64,000 nucleotides of DNA. Source: Rhodanobacteraceae bacterium. GTDB lineage: Bacteria > Pseudomonadota > Gammaproteobacteria > Xanthomonadales > SZUA-5. The stretch covers positions 1 to 64,000 of the forward strand of contig JADJPR010000022.1 in assembly GCA_016713135.1 (NCBI GenBank), given 5' to 3'. The translations under genes and the position numbers were made by a program. Each line of letters begins with the position of its first letter. The first letter of the stretch is position 1. Below, piece after piece: positions 62,779-64,000 of the stretch. Under the pieces are notes generated by a model. It made no database searches, was not told where the DNA came from, and worked only from the letters and a program-made list of their open reading frames with translations.

Positions 62779-63093
62779 TTTGCGCGCCGCCAGCATGTGG
62801 AAACCAAGCATGCCCAGGCCCGCGGCAGCAATCACGATGCCGAAGGTGGCCGGATCGTCCTGGCGCAGGTTGAGCAGATCGATCAGGCCGAAGGCGATAC
62901 CGACCAGAACCAGCACCAGGCCCCATTTCAGCGAGGACACCGCGCGGTTGCGCTCGTCGGCGGCCAGCATCGTGCGCACCAGGTCCTCGGATGCGCCGGA
63001 TTCGGCAATGCGACGGCGCACTCGGCCATCCATGATGATGTGGATCGCCACCACGATGCAGACAAACAACACGATTGGAATCAGCCACTCCAT
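62773..63093 (-). CDS. small inner-membrane protein (DUF6249-like)
   Basis: 106 residues with three hydrophobic segments: residues 1-20 (MEWLIPIVLFVCIVVAIHII), about 55-75 (SLKWGLVLVLVGIAFGLIDL) and 82-100. A charged stretch between them has RVRRRIAESGASEDLVRTML. It resembles the DUF6249 group of small bacterial membrane proteins, of unknown role. A good ribosome site (GAGGAG) precedes ATG 63093. It is divergent from the sigma factor gene. Confidence 0.65.
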   Translation of the reverse strand: MEWLIPIVLFVCIVVAIHIIMDGRVRRRIAESGASEDLVRTMLAADERNRAVSSLKWGLVLVLVGIAFGLIDLLNLRQDDPATFGIVIAAAGLGMLGFHMLAARKG

Positions 63094-63248
63094 GGAAATC
63101 TCCTCAAGTCGGCCAGGGCGGAACTGCCCGGTTGCGGAGATGGAGACGCTGCCGACGCAGGCGGTTGCATTGCCGGCGAAAATACTTGCGTGCAGGAAAT
63201 CGCGGCGTACCCTGCAACCGATCGCGCGAGCGATGTATCCATCCCCGC

Positions 63249-63821
63249 ATGCACGATGACCGATCATTGGTGGAAGCAGCGCTTGCACGCCGTCCTGGCG
63301 CTTTCGAGCGTCTGGTGCGCGCGCATGAGAAGCTGGTCTGGCACCTGGTTGGCCGCATGGTGCAGCATCCGGAAGACACCCGCGAACTGAGCCAGGAAGT
63401 GTTCCTGCGGGTGTACCAGAAGCTGGACCAGTACCGCTACGAGAGTTCGCTGGCGACCTGGATCGGGCGCATCGCCTTCTCTATCGCCAGCCGCCACCTG
63501 GAACGCAAGCGACTGCCGCTGGACCGGGGTCTGCGCCGGGATGACGAGGATGCTGAGGACGCGTTCGCACAAATCAGCGACGATTTCGACCTGGCCCAAG
63601 CCTGTGCTGACGCCGACCTGATGCGCTGTGTGGCGGCCGAAATGGATGCCTTGCCGCCGCTGCAGCGCACCTTGGTCAGTCTCTATCATCTGGAGGAACT
63701 CGGCATCGCCGAGATCAGTGCCATCACCGGGCAACCGGAAGGCACCGTGAAGAACTACCTGTTCCGCGCCCGCAAGCGCCTGCGCGAGCGGCTGGAGCAG
63801 GCCATGGGAGTAGCCGCATGA
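63249..63821 (+). CDS. ECF-type RNA polymerase sigma factor
   Basis: 190 residues. Region 2 is seen as ARRPGAFERLVRAHEKLVWH and PEDTRELSQEVFLRVYQKLD with YESSLATWIGRIAFSIASRH; region 4 as PLQRTLVSLYHLEELGIAEI with TGQPEGTVKNYLFRARKRLR. The acidic linker (RRDDEDAEDAFAQISDDFDL) is typical. The ATG at 63249 is chosen for standard region-2 spacing. Its stop overlaps the start of the next gene (ATGA), the usual layout of a sigma/anti-sigma pair. Its regulon cannot be told. Confidence 0.9.
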   Translation: MHDDRSLVEAALARRPGAFERLVRAHEKLVWHLVGRMVQHPEDTRELSQEVFLRVYQKLDQYRYESSLATWIGRIAFSIASRHLERKRLPLDRGLRRDDEDAEDAFAQISDDFDLAQACADADLMRCVAAEMDALPPLQRTLVSLYHLEELGIAEISAITGQPEGTVKNYLFRARKRLRERLEQAMGVAA

Positions 63822-64000
63822 GCAAGCACGAATTCGACGACCGCGAATGGCAGGCCCAGGAGCGCGCACTTGCCGAGGAAAAGGATCGCGCGGTGCCCGG
63901 CAGCGATGCCCGGGTGAACCGCTATCGCGCCGCATTCCAAGCCGTGCAGCAGGCTGCGCGCGTGCCGCCGCCGCTGGATTTCGTCGCCGGCGTGCTGCGG
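63818..64000 (+). CDS. probable anti-sigma factor, 3'-truncated by the window end
   Basis: The first 61 codons are present (MSKHEFDDREWQAQERALAE, then RYRAAFQAVQQAARVPPPLD). The acidic and Ala-rich helical start is compatible with an anti-sigma or zinc-finger-like regulator, but no HxxxCxxC zinc motif is seen in the visible part. The call rests mainly on the ATGA overlap with the sigma factor gene. Confidence 0.55.
   Translation, partial: MSKHEFDDREWQAQERALAEEKDRAVPGSDARVNRYRAAFQAVQQAARVPPPLDFVAGVLR

Overview
The window looks like part of a chromosome of a GC-rich gammaproteobacterium. Xanthomonadales (Lysobacterales, Rhodanobacteraceae/Lysobacteraceae-like) is my best guess. The pointers are the block orders yciO-scpA-scpB-rluB, lolCD-comEC and exbB-exbD-msbA-lpxK, the abundance of secreted and envelope proteins, and a secreted protease ending in -NGFE. 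This is inference from gene order and protein style; no rRNA or tRNA gene is present to anchor it. There is no prophage, CRISPR array, plasmid module or biosynthetic cluster.

The left end (1-11 kb) is riddled with reading-frame breaks. Affected genes are a Sua5/TsaC-type gene cut by the window edge, an entericidin-like lipoprotein, an M50B-type protease, a beta-helix protein, an HcaT-like MFS transporter, an orphan histidine kinase, an ABC exporter with an internal deletion, a 2OG-Fe(II) oxygenase, a NUDIX hydrolase and a secreted propeller protein. Breaks become rare to the right and I see none after about 42 kb, so many are probably sequence errors near a contig end rather than real decay. 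From 11 to 17.6 kb come a 5'-3' exonuclease, a nitroreductase and pntAB (proton-translocating transhydrogenase). Next are a 1.05-thousand-residue sensory diguanylate cyclase, sufT, a macro-domain protein, and the periplasmic defence/peptidoglycan pair pbpC and alpha-2-macroglobulin.

The most unusual stretch is 29.9-40.9 kb. It holds an autotransporter with nine DUF11-like repeats, each carrying a cysteine pair, then 18 bases later an exported Sel1/coiled-coil/caspase-like protein. After these come a DUF1249 protein, a CsgG-family protein without curli genes, and (opposite strand) a secreted HELGH metalloprotease. That protease is translationally tucked behind rluB, whose C-terminal tail is a 31-residue Arg/Gly-rich tandem repeat. 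A 241-bp element with 20-base terminal inverted repeats fits exactly between scpB and rluB and supplies the end of scpB and the leader of rluB.

The right end is core metabolism and envelope biogenesis. A succinate dehydrogenase locus carries assembly factors at both ends (SDHAF4/DUF1674, then sdhCDAB, a 42-residue membrane ORF, sdhE and ygfX). It runs by overlapping starts and stops into lolC-lolD-comEC, then a secreted protein, then exbB-exbD-msbA-lpxK. Together these serve respiration, lipoprotein release, DNA uptake, energised outer-membrane transport and lipid A synthesis/export. The window closes with an ECF sigma factor and the start of its probable anti-sigma partner. Several families of short inverted or tandem repeats (GACGCAAAG arms, GTAGCCCGGAGT double hairpin, CAACCAA, GTGAAAA) sit in the intergenic spaces.
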